Shown here: piece by piece, positions 46,893 through 54,701 of the stretch
Layout of the letters: each line of letters opens with the position of its first letter
Position numbering within the stretch: position 1 is the stretch's first letter
Assembly: GCF_030733685.1 (NCBI RefSeq)
Contig: NZ_JASHIM010000021.1
Coordinates: 1 to 64,000, forward strand
DNA: 64,000 nt
Reading direction: 5' to 3'
Source: Roseovarius sp. MMSF_3281
Lineage (GTDB): Bacteria > Pseudomonadota > Alphaproteobacteria > Rhodobacterales > Rhodobacteraceae
Notes under the pieces: model-generated
Database searches by the model: none
Seen by the model: the letters and a program-made list of their open reading frames with translations, nothing else
Told to the model about the DNA's origin: nothing
Position numbers and translations under genes: made by a program

Positions 46893-48227
46893 TCAGATAT
46901 CCAGCGTGTGCTCCTTTTCCCACCGGCTGAAATGCGACACGAAACTGTCCCACTCCTTGCGCTTCATGTTCAGATAGGCCTTCGAAAACTCATCGCCCAT
47001 CATCGCCTTGAGTTCCTTGTCCTTGTCATACATACGCAGCGCATCCAGCATATTGAGCGGCAGTTTCGGCGCGCCGCGCACCTTGTGACCTTCGGCATAC
47101 ATATCAATATCATAGCGTTTGCCCGGATCGGCCTGCGCGCGCACGCCCGAAAGCCCCGCCGCGATGATCACCGCCTGAAGCAGATAGGGGTTTGCCGCCC
47201 CGTCCGGCAGGCGCAGCTCAAACCGCCCCGGCCCCGGCACCCGCACCATGTGGGTCCGGTTGTTGCCCGTCCATGTCACCGTGTTGGGTGCCCATGTCGC
47301 CCCCGAGGTGGTGCGCGGCGCATTGATCCGCTTATAGCTGTTGACCGTCGGGTTGGTGATCGCCGCCAAGGCGCTGGCGTGTTTCATGATCCCGCCAAGG
47401 AAATGCGCCCCCTGCTCCGACAGGCCCAGTTCCGCCGTCGGGCTGCCACTGCTGGCTTCGGTGGCGAAAATGTTGGTCTTGGCGTCCTCCCCGGCCCCAT
47501 CCCAAACCGAGATATGCGCATGACACCCGTTGCCCGTCAGCCCCTCGATCGGCTTGGGCATGAATGTCGCGCGGAAGCCGTGCCTTTCGGCCACCGACTT
47601 GGTCATGAACTTGAAAAACGAATGCCGGTCGGCGGTGACAAGCGCATCGGCAAACTCCCAGTTCATCTCGAACTGGCCGTTGGCATCCTCATGGTCGTTC
47701 TGATACGGCCCCCACCCCAGTTCGAGCATGTAGTCGCAAATCTCGCGCACCACGTCATAGCGGCGCATCACCGCCTGTTGGTCGTAACAGGGTTTCTCGG
47801 CGGTATCGAATTCATCGCTTAGCTGCGTGCCATCGGGGGTCAACAGGAAATACTCCGCCTCGACCCCGGTTTTCACATGCATGCCTTCGCTTGCCGCCTC
47901 GTCGATCAGGCGCCGCAGCACGTTGCGCGGGGCTTGGGCCACGTCCTCGCCTTCCATCACGGGGTTGGCGGCCACCCATGCCACCTCGGGCTTCCACGGA
48001 AGTTGGATCACGCTATCGGGGTCCGGAACGGCCAGCATATCGGGATGCGCCGGTGTCATATCCAGCCACGTGGCAAACCCGGCAAACCCCGCGCCGTCTT
48101 CCTGCATATCGGCAATGGCCTGCGCCGGAACCAGCTTGGCCCGCTGCCCCCCGAAGAGGTCAGTAAAGGAAATCATGAAATACTTGACGCCGCGCTCGGC
48201 GGCAAAGGATGCCAGATCTGTCGTCAT
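46893..48227 (-). CDS. gmaS: Gamma-glutamylmethylamide synthetase (glutamine synthetase family, type III-like)
   Basis: A 444-residue glutamine-synthetase-fold enzyme joining glutamate and methylamine with ATP. VEAEYFLLTPDG, GNGCHAHISVWDG, NPTVNSYKRINAPRTTSG and GRFELRLPDGAANPYL cover the metal, ATP and glutamate sites. The neighbours decide the name: mgsA, mgsB and mgsC lie directly upstream in one operon, the arrangement of the N-methylglutamate pathway for methylamine use. From sequence alone it could be called GlnT. Confidence 0.85.
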   Translation of the reverse strand: MTTDLASFAAERGVKYFMISFTDLFGGQRAKLVPAQAIADMQEDGAGFAGFATWLDMTPAHPDMLAVPDPDSVIQLPWKPEVAWVAANPVMEGEDVAQAPRNVLRRLIDEAASEGMHVKTGVEAEYFLLTPDGTQLSDEFDTAEKPCYDQQAVMRRYDVVREICDYMLELGWGPYQNDHEDANGQFEMNWEFADALVTADRHSFFKFMTKSVAERHGFRATFMPKPIEGLTGNGCHAHISVWDGAGEDAKTNIFATEASSGSPTAELGLSEQGAHFLGGIMKHASALAAITNPTVNSYKRINAPRTTSGATWAPNTVTWTGNNRTHMVRVPGPGRFELRLPDGAANPYLLQAVIIAAGLSGVRAQADPGKRYDIDMYAEGHKVRGAPKLPLNMLDALRMYDKDKELKAMMGDEFSKAYLNMKRKEWDSFVSHFSRWEKEHTLDI

Positions 48228-48313
48228 GGTCTTATTGTCCCTTTCGTTTGTTTACGTCCCTGTTGTTAGGAAATCGGGGCAGCCCTTGGCCGCCCCGTCC
48301 GATTGTCTTGCCG

Positions 48314-49660
48314 TTAAAACTGCGTGCCCGGCTTGCCGGGGTACCAGTTGGTCCCCGCAAGCGGCACCTGCGCCATCGCCGCCGCCTCCATCGTCAGGGC
48401 CACCAGATCCTCGGGCTCCAGATGCTGCACATGGTTCTTGCCGCAGGCCCGCGCCAAGGTCTGCGCCTCCAGCGCCATCACCTTGAGGTAATTGTTCAAC
48501 CGGCGGCCCGCCTCGACCGGGTCCAGCCGCTTGGAAAGCTCCGGGTCCTGCGTGGAAATCCCCGCCGGGTCGCGCCCTTCGTGCCAATCGTCATAGGCCC
48601 CTGCGGTGGTGCCCATTTCCCGATACTCGGCCTCCCACTTGGGGTCATTGTCGCCAAGGGCGACCATGGCCGCCGTGCCGATGCTTACCGCATCGGCGCC
48701 AAGCGCCAGGGCCTTGGCCACATCCGCACCCGAACGGATACCGCCCGAAACGATCAACTGCACTTTGCGGTGCATGTTCTGATCCTGCAGCGCGCGCACC
48801 GCATCGCGGATACAGGCCAGCGTGGGCTGCCCCACATGTTCGATGAACACGTCCTGCGTCGCCGCCGTACCGCCCTGCATCCCGTCCAGCACCACAACAT
48901 CCGCGCCCGCTTTCACCGCCAGCGTGGTGTCGAAATAGGGCCGCGCACCGCCCACCTTGATGTAAATCGGCTTTTCCCAGCCGGTGATTTCGCGCAGTTC
49001 CAAAATCTTGATCTCAAGGTCATCCGGCCCCGTCCAATCGGGATGCCGACAGGCGCTGCGCTGATCGATCCCCTTGGGCAAATCGCGCATCTCGGCCACG
49101 CGGTCGGAAATCTTCTGGCCCAGAAGCATCCCGCCGCCACCGGGCTTGGCGCCCTGTCCCACGACCACCTCGATCGCATCCGCCTTGCGCAAATCGTCGG
49201 GGTTCATGCCATAGCGCGACGGCAGGTATTGATAGACCAGCGTTTTCGACTGGCCCCTCTCTTCCGTCGTCATGCCGCCATCGCCCGTGGTGGTCGAAGT
49301 GCCCGCCATGGACGCCCCGCGCCCAAGCGCCTCCTTGGCCTGTGCCGACAATGCGCCAAAGGACATGCCCGCGATGGTGATCGGAATATCCAACTCGATG
49401 GGTTTCTTGGCAAAACGCGTGCCAAGCACCACGTTGGTATCGCACCGCTCGCGATATCCCTCCAACGGATACCGGCTCATCGAAGCACCCAGGAACAGCA
49501 GGTCGTCGAAATGCGGCACCCGCCGTTTCGCCCCGCCACCGCGAATGTCGTAAATCCCCGTCGCCGCCGCGCGCCGAATCTCGGCGTTGACCTGCGGGCT
49601 GAAGGTGGCCGACTGCGTTGGCACTGTTTGCGGAATCGCGTGTTTTTGATCGTCTGCCAT
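48314..49660 (-). CDS. mgsC: N-methylglutamate synthase subunit C (FMN-binding glutamate-synthase-like)
   Basis: A 448-residue TIM-barrel FMN protein like the central part of GltB. GASMSRYPLEGYRE, GMLLGQKISDRVAEMRDLPKG, VKVGGARPYFDTTLAVK and DGMQGGTAATQDVFIEHVG are family segments. The CysX5CysX4Cys cluster of GltB is replaced by DDWHEGRDPAGISTQDP. The ATG at 49660 follows AGGGGA by 6 bases; a TTG at 49675 is rejected. It would transfer the methylamine group of glutamylmethylamide to make N-methylglutamate. Confidence 0.85.
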   Translation of the reverse strand: MADDQKHAIPQTVPTQSATFSPQVNAEIRRAAATGIYDIRGGGAKRRVPHFDDLLFLGASMSRYPLEGYRERCDTNVVLGTRFAKKPIELDIPITIAGMSFGALSAQAKEALGRGASMAGTSTTTGDGGMTTEERGQSKTLVYQYLPSRYGMNPDDLRKADAIEVVVGQGAKPGGGGMLLGQKISDRVAEMRDLPKGIDQRSACRHPDWTGPDDLEIKILELREITGWEKPIYIKVGGARPYFDTTLAVKAGADVVVLDGMQGGTAATQDVFIEHVGQPTLACIRDAVRALQDQNMHRKVQLIVSGGIRSGADVAKALALGADAVSIGTAAMVALGDNDPKWEAEYREMGTTAGAYDDWHEGRDPAGISTQDPELSKRLDPVEAGRRLNNYLKVMALEAQTLARACGKNHVQHLEPEDLVALTMEAAAMAQVPLAGTNWYPGKPGTQF

Positions 49661-49671
49661 ATCGATTCCCC

Positions 49672-50349
49672 TCAATACGCGTTGTCGATGTTGAAATTGT
49701 ACAGCTTCCGGGCCGAGCCATAGCGCCTGAACTCTTCCGGCTTGGCGTCAATCCCTGACCGCTCCAGCAAGTCGCGCAGGATTTCCAGATGCTCGGGCCG
49801 CATCTCTTTCTCGATGCAATCGGCCCCAAGGCTTTTCACCTCGCCCCGCACGAAAAGCCGCGCCTCGTAGACCGAGTCGCCAAGCGCATCGCCCGCATCG
49901 CCACAGACCACAAGGTTTCCCTTTTGCGCCATGAAGGCCGACATATGGCCGACGTTGCCCTGCACCACGATGTCGATCCCCTTCATGGAAATCCCGCAGC
50001 GCGAACTGGCGTTGCCCTTGATGACCAGCAAACCACCATGGCCCGTGGCCCCGGCATATTGGCTGGCGTCGCCCTCGACGATCACGGTGCCGCTCATCAT
50101 GTTTTCGGCCACGCCCGGGCCGGCACTACCATCCACGGTAATGCTGGCCTGCTTGTTCATGCCCGCGCAGTAATACCCGGTCGACCCCTTGACCGTCACG
50201 TCAATCGGCGCGTCCAGCCCCACGGCAATCGCATGGCTGCCGCGCGGGTTGACCACCTGCCAAGCGGTTTCATTGGTCTGCTCGCTTTGCGCCTGAAGCG
50301 CGGCGTTCAAGGCCCGCAGGCCATTGGCTTCCAAATCGAATGTCTGCAT
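49672..50349 (-). CDS. mgsB: N-methylglutamate synthase subunit B (GXGXG domain)
   Basis: A 225-residue beta-helix protein like the C-terminal GXGXG domain of glutamate synthase. Repeating strands with Gly-x-Gly turns are seen (VTVKGSTGYYCAG, ITVDGSAGPGVAENM, VIVEGDASQYAG, VIKGNASSRCG). It starts 1 base after mgsA ends and sits between mgsA and mgsC in the operon. It is a structural subunit of the complex. Confidence 0.88.
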   Translation of the reverse strand: MQTFDLEANGLRALNAALQAQSEQTNETAWQVVNPRGSHAIAVGLDAPIDVTVKGSTGYYCAGMNKQASITVDGSAGPGVAENMMSGTVIVEGDASQYAGATGHGGLLVIKGNASSRCGISMKGIDIVVQGNVGHMSAFMAQKGNLVVCGDAGDALGDSVYEARLFVRGEVKSLGADCIEKEMRPEHLEILRDLLERSGIDAKPEEFRRYGSARKLYNFNIDNAY

Positions 50350-50350
50350 A

Positions 50351-51244
50351 TCAGTGCTTCCAGAAGTAAACGGTTGCGGGTTCCGGCTCCCATACGCGGG
50401 CCTCTTCGATCCCGGGCAGGTTCACCAGCGCGCGGTATTCGCTGCCAAAGGCCACATATTGGTCGGTCTCGGCCATCACCGCAGGCTTGCAGGCAATCGG
50501 GTCGCGCACCACGCCGAAGCCATCCTTGGTGCCGACGACAAAGGTGAAGAAACCGTCCAGATCCTCCAACCCCGATTCCAGCGCCTCGCCAAGGCTATGC
50601 CCCTGCTGCATCTTCCATGTCAGATAGGCCGCGGCCACCTCGGAATCGTTCTCGGTTTCCACGCTGACCCCTTCGCGCGCCAACTGCCGCCGCAGGGAGT
50701 TGTGGTTGGAAAGCGATCCATTGTGCACAAGGCACTGATCGGCCCCGGTGGAAAACGGATGCGCGCCCAGTGTCGTCACCGCCGACTCGGTCGCCATCCG
50801 CGTGTGACCGATGCCGTGGCTGCCCGCCAAATGCGGAATATCGAACCGATTGGCCACATCGCCGGGCAGGCCCACCTCCTTGTAGATCTCGATCGCCTCC
50901 CCCGCGCTCATCACCCGCGCATCGGGGCGCAATTCTTTGAGGGCGGCACGCGCCTCGGCCATCTTGGCGTCGGGCAGGTCGATCACCGCGTGGGTATCCT
51001 TGATCCGCACGGTCACATCACTGCCAAGCACCTTGGCCATCTCATCGCCCAACCCGGCGAACCGGCCGGGGTCATCGGCCTGCACGGTCAACTTGGCCCG
51101 CCCCTCCCGATCTTGGGAATAAACGGCAATCCCCGCGCTGTCGGGGCCACGATCCGTCATGGTGATCAGCATCTCGCTCAGCATCTCACCCAAGCGCGGC
51201 TCAAGCGCTTTATCCTTCAAAAACAATCCGACGATTCCACACAT
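50351..51244 (-). CDS. mgsA: N-methylglutamate synthase subunit A (class II glutamine amidotransferase)
   Basis: A 297-residue Ntn-type amidotransferase. Removal of Met1 would expose the nucleophile Cys2 (MCGIVGLFLK), and TDRGPDSAG, GHTRMATES and VHNGSLSNH follow in order. The ATG at 51244, preceded by GGAGG, is chosen because Cys must be residue 2; an in-frame ATG at 51256 would block that. It is the first gene of mgsABC-gmaS and would release methylamine from glutamylmethylamide. Confidence 0.9.
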   Translation of the reverse strand: MCGIVGLFLKDKALEPRLGEMLSEMLITMTDRGPDSAGIAVYSQDREGRAKLTVQADDPGRFAGLGDEMAKVLGSDVTVRIKDTHAVIDLPDAKMAEARAALKELRPDARVMSAGEAIEIYKEVGLPGDVANRFDIPHLAGSHGIGHTRMATESAVTTLGAHPFSTGADQCLVHNGSLSNHNSLRRQLAREGVSVETENDSEVAAAYLTWKMQQGHSLGEALESGLEDLDGFFTFVVGTKDGFGVVRDPIACKPAVMAETDQYVAFGSEYRALVNLPGIEEARVWEPEPATVYFWKH

Positions 51245-51316
51245 CGACGCCTCCATAATCCTGTGCTGAAAACGCTAGCCCGAGTCGCAAGTGACCTCAA
51301 TATTAAGAATGTATTA

Positions 51317-51329
51317 TTCCTAATAGGAA
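51317..51329. promoter_or_regulatory. Palindrome upstream of mgsA
   Basis: TTCCTA-A-TAGGAA is a perfect 13-bp palindrome around one base, in an AT-rich block 73 bases before the mgsA start. It is a likely operator for the methylamine operon. No regulator gene is adjacent. Confidence 0.5.
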
Positions 51330-51352
51330 ACTTCGAAAAATCGATATTGCAC

Positions 51353-51386
51353 AAAAAAGCGGCCCCCGATCCGCACCGGGGGCCGC
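51353..51386 (-). terminator. Terminator of the soxEF unit
   Basis: On the minus strand GCGGCCCCCG and CGGGGGCCGC are perfect 10-bp arms (plus-strand 51377-51386 and 51359-51368, loop 8), followed by six T (51358-51353). It lies 21 bases after the soxF stop. Confidence 0.93.
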
Positions 51387-51406
51387 CTGTCATGGATTGG
51401 CAGGGG

Positions 51407-52675
51407 TCAAGACGCGCCGAACATGTCCTCGGTGATGCCCGAGTACCAGCCAAGGCTTTCCTCGTAGGTCGCCTTGCGCATGGCCGAATCCTCGCCCGTC
51501 TGGCTGATGAAGCCATCCACCTTGGCAATCTTCTCATCCGTCGCCTGGTAAGACGCGCCGACCTTCACACCGTCATCGGTGTCAATCAGGCTCCAGCAGG
51601 TGTTCGAGAATTTCGCCGGGAAGACCTTGGAGCCGGTCAGCGCCCCACGAACGGCCATGGCCGCCACCTTCGCCTGGGAATTGGCCGAATAGCCCGATTT
51701 CGGCATATCGCCCTGGTTCGTGGCATCGCCAAGAACATGGATATTCTCGTCCATCCGCGATTGCATGGTTGCCGGGACAACAGGCGCCCAATTGCCTTCG
51801 GTAATCTCCGCCATGTCGCAAATCTTGCCCGCCTTCTGGGCCGGAATGACATTGCAGACATCCACCTTCTCGATCGCGCCGTCGATATCCACGGTCATCT
51901 CGTCGGGGTTCACACTCACGTTCTGGCCGCCGAAATCCGGGCCGATCCGTTCGATCATACCGCCATAATGTTTCTGCCACCCCTCTTCGAAAAGCGCCTG
52001 CTTCGAGAACTTCGCCTTGGGGTCCGCGATCAGGATTTTCGCCGTGGGGTTAATCTCTTTCAGCAAATGCGCCACCATGCTGATCCGCTCATAGGGCCCC
52101 GGCGGGCAACGGTAGGGGTTGGGCGGGGCCACCATGGCATAAAGCCCACCCTCCGGCATCGCCTCGATCTGCGCCTTGAGCAGTTCGGTCTGGCTGCCCG
52201 CCTTGTAGGCATGGGGCATCTTGTTTTGCTGGCTCACGTCCCAACCCGGCACCGCACCTTCGACGAAATCAATGCCGGGCGACAGGATCAGGCGATCATA
52301 CGGCAGCGTCGCGCCCCCGGCCAAGCTTACCGTTTTGGCATCACGGTCAATCCCCACGGCCCAGTCATGCACCACGTTCACGCCGTAATCGCTGGCCAAG
52401 GTGCCATAGCTGTGGCCGATGCTGCTCAAATCGCGGAAACCGCCGATATAAAGGTTCGAGAAAAAGCAGGTGTAATAGGCGCGTGTGGGTTCCACCAAGG
52501 TCACGTCGATCGCGCTGTCGCTCTCCTTTGCGATATAACGGGCCGCGGTTGCCCCGCCTGCCCCGCCGCCAACCACGACGACACGCGGCTTACCTTGGCC
52601 GCGTACCATCGGAGCCGACAGCGCCGCCGCAGCCGCGACACCCGTGCCGATAAAGACTCGTCTGTTAAGGGTCAT
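51407..52675 (-). CDS. soxF: Flavocytochrome c sulfide dehydrogenase flavoprotein SoxF
   Basis: A 422-residue FAD protein exported through Tat (RRVFIGTGVAAAAALSA). The FAD site VVVVGGGAGGATAARYI begins at about residue 31, and CNVIPAQKAGKICD and GDATNQGDMPKSGYSAN are conserved in FCSD flavoproteins. Two redox cysteines may correspond to C-x in YRCPPGPYER and VCNVIPAQ. It pairs with the diheme SoxE encoded 38 bases upstream to oxidise sulfide in the periplasm. Confidence 0.92.
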   Translation of the reverse strand: MTLNRRVFIGTGVAAAAALSAPMVRGQGKPRVVVVGGGAGGATAARYIAKESDSAIDVTLVEPTRAYYTCFFSNLYIGGFRDLSSIGHSYGTLASDYGVNVVHDWAVGIDRDAKTVSLAGGATLPYDRLILSPGIDFVEGAVPGWDVSQQNKMPHAYKAGSQTELLKAQIEAMPEGGLYAMVAPPNPYRCPPGPYERISMVAHLLKEINPTAKILIADPKAKFSKQALFEEGWQKHYGGMIERIGPDFGGQNVSVNPDEMTVDIDGAIEKVDVCNVIPAQKAGKICDMAEITEGNWAPVVPATMQSRMDENIHVLGDATNQGDMPKSGYSANSQAKVAAMAVRGALTGSKVFPAKFSNTCWSLIDTDDGVKVGASYQATDEKIAKVDGFISQTGEDSAMRKATYEESLGWYSGITEDMFGAS

Positions 52676-52713
52676 GGTATTTCCTCCCGGTTGCGCCGGT
52701 ATGATCCGGCAAG

Positions 52714-53424
52714 TTATTCGATATTCTCAAAATAGGCGGCCAGCGCCGCGATCTCCTCATCGCTCAATCGCCCGGCCATCATCTGCATCACCGGATGCGG
52801 CCGCAGCTTTTGCTTATAGGCATGCATGGCCACCACGAAATCTTCCGTCGGCCAATTGGTTATGGATGGAATGCCATCATCATTGCCATCGGCCTGATGG
52901 CAGGTCTTGCATTCACTGGACAGGTATTCGCCATACTCCGGGTCCCCCACCATGGCGAGTATCTCGGGCGGCAAATCCACCTCTGGCGCAATCGCCGTGG
53001 GGTCCGCCTCGGGGATGTTGGCCGGATCGTCCGAATAAATCCGCAAATAGGCCAGAACATCGGCCCGGTCCTGCGGCTTTTTCAAGCCGCGAAAACTCAT
53101 CCGGGTGCCACTGACCAAGGCTTTGGGGTTTTCAAGATAGGCATCAAGGGTCTCAAGGTGCCATTCCAACCCATCGGCCCCGGCCCGCTCCAACCCTTTC
53201 GAATACCGGTAACCATCCGCGACCGAGGCCGCCTTGCGCCCGAAAATCCCGTTCAGATGCGGGCCAATGCCATTTTCGGCGCCTGTGCCCACTTGGTGAC
53301 AGCCCGAACATTTGGCAAAAACCTTTTTGCCCCGCTCGGCATCGCCGATCTCATCCGCCCAAAGGGCCTGTGATGCCAACAACCCCATCGTCAGGGCCAC
53401 CGCACCAACCGCGCGTTTCGGCAT
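52714..53424 (-). CDS. soxE: Diheme c-type cytochrome SoxE
   Basis: A 236-residue periplasmic cytochrome. A signal peptide covers residues 1-23, and heme sites are CSGCH (39-43) and CKTCH (172-176). The first domain resembles cytochrome c2 (GIGPHLNGIFGRKA). It forms the electron-accepting subunit for SoxF. The ATG at 53424 follows a GGGAGGAG site. A terminator and a candidate promoter lie just upstream, separating soxEF from soxBCD. Confidence 0.92.
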   Translation of the reverse strand: MPKRAVGAVALTMGLLASQALWADEIGDAERGKKVFAKCSGCHQVGTGAENGIGPHLNGIFGRKAASVADGYRYSKGLERAGADGLEWHLETLDAYLENPKALVSGTRMSFRGLKKPQDRADVLAYLRIYSDDPANIPEADPTAIAPEVDLPPEILAMVGDPEYGEYLSSECKTCHQADGNDDGIPSITNWPTEDFVVAMHAYKQKLRPHPVMQMMAGRLSDEEIAALAAYFENIE

Positions 53425-53452
53425 GAACGCTCCTCCCAAAGCTCATGCTTGA

Positions 53453-53480
53453 ATGATGGCACGCAAATGCAACCAGTCAA
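53453..53480 (-). promoter_or_regulatory. Candidate promoter for soxEF
   Basis: On the minus strand TTGACT (53480-53475), 16 bases, CATCAT (53458-53453, 4 of 6 matches). It starts next to the T tract of the upstream terminator and ends about 29 bases before soxE. Confidence 0.4.
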
Positions 53481-53482
53481 AG

Positions 53483-53512
53483 AAAAAACGGGGCCGGTTC
53501 GACCCGGCCCCG
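53483..53512 (-). terminator. Internal terminator between soxD and soxE
   Basis: On the minus strand CGGGGCCGG and CCGGCCCCG are perfect 9-bp arms with a 6-base loop (plus-strand 53504-53512 and 53489-53497), followed by six T (53488-53483). It lies 10 bases after soxD and would end most transcripts there. Confidence 0.92.
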
Positions 53513-53522
53513 CTTGATAATC

Positions 53523-54701
53523 TTAGTCCGAGAACGACTTCAGATACTCGGTCATTGCCGCGATATCATCGTCCTTGCGCAGACCACGGAAGGACATCTT
53601 GGTGCCCTTCACATAGCCACGCGGATCGGCAAGGAAGGCGGCCATGGACTCTTCGTTCCAAACTTGCCCCTCCTCGCCCATGGCGGCCATGGTTTTCGAA
53701 TACCGGAAGTCCTCGACACCGCCGATGGTCCGGCCCATGACGCCGTTCAACTGCGGGCCGACGCGGTTCTTCGCGCCATCGCCCACTTGGTGACAGGCCT
53801 TGCACTGACGGAAGACCTTTTCACCGGCAGCAACCAGTTCAGGGTCCAGCGCGGCGGTTTCTTCCGCCGCTGGCTCTGCGGCGGCCTCCTCGGTCTCGGC
53901 GGCGGCCGTGTCCACCTCTTCGGCGGCGGCAGGCTCGGCCGCGGCGTCTTCCTCTTCCTCCGGCGTCACGTCCAGAACTGCGGCGCGCATGGTGATTTCC
54001 ACGCTGTCCTTACAGTCCGACATGCAGGCCTCGGTATTCCAGAAATGCGCCTCGGCCTCTTCGCGGTCATCCACGATGAACCCGTCGGCATTGGGCATTT
54101 CCACGTCGAGGAAGGTCTCGTTCGACAAGACGAAGTCGTCTTCGACAAGGTAGTTGGAATAAAGGATATAGGCCGTGATGGCATAGGTCTCATCCACGGT
54201 CAGGGTCTGCGCCGCGCCGAAGGGCATCGAGCGATGCACATAGTCCCAAACCGTCGACAGATAGGGCCAGTAACTGCCAACCGTTTTGACCGGGTCCTTG
54301 TCCGCCAAGGTGCCATCACCGCCTGCAAGGCTGGGCCAGTTGCCCACGCCTTCGGCGAAATCGCCGTGACAGACGGCGCATTTCTCGATGAAGACTTCCT
54401 CGCCGGTCCAGACATCGCCCGACCCTTCCGGCAACCCGGTGCCATCGGGCATGACATCCAGATCCCATGCCGCGATCTCTTCCGGCAGGGCCATCCGGCC
54501 AAGGTTATAGTTGCCGTGCGGCTCGCTTGCGGCGCGCGCCATGGCGATAAAGCCCAGATCGGGGTTCGAAGGCGCCTCGCCCATCCTGTCCGCGCGCTCG
54601 GGCAGCGGGGTGATGTTGCGATCGGCAAAGTTGAAGGCCACCGCCAAAAGCGCCGCCGCGCCCAACGCCGTGCCACCGTAAAGTTTAAGAGACTTCGACA
54701 T
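53523..54701 (-). CDS. soxD: Sulfane dehydrogenase cytochrome subunit SoxD
   Basis: A 392-residue diheme cytochrome c with an uncleaved or cleavable N-terminal helix (about 8-25). Heme sites are CAVCH (108-112) and CKACH (300-304). Between the two domains lies an Ala/Glu-rich low-complexity linker (about 247-286). It takes electrons from the molybdenum subunit SoxC during oxidation of SoxY-bound sulfane sulfur. Its start overlaps the soxC end by 17 bases. Confidence 0.94.
   Translation of the reverse strand: MSKSLKLYGGTALGAAALLAVAFNFADRNITPLPERADRMGEAPSNPDLGFIAMARAASEPHGNYNLGRMALPEEIAAWDLDVMPDGTGLPEGSGDVWTGEEVFIEKCAVCHGDFAEGVGNWPSLAGGDGTLADKDPVKTVGSYWPYLSTVWDYVHRSMPFGAAQTLTVDETYAITAYILYSNYLVEDDFVLSNETFLDVEMPNADGFIVDDREEAEAHFWNTEACMSDCKDSVEITMRAAVLDVTPEEEEDAAAEPAAAEEVDTAAAETEEAAAEPAAEETAALDPELVAAGEKVFRQCKACHQVGDGAKNRVGPQLNGVMGRTIGGVEDFRYSKTMAAMGEEGQVWNEESMAAFLADPRGYVKGTKMSFRGLRKDDDIAAMTEYLKSFSD

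Noticed and set aside
46893-48227. Naming the gene glnA
   Set aside because: Its operon with three glutamate-synthase-like subunits matches the methylamine pathway, and type I GlnA has different length and motifs.
50324-52735. An 803-codon plus-strand frame opposite mgsA and soxF
   Set aside because: Spans two recognised genes on the other strand, a strong terminator and a promoter region; no domain seen.
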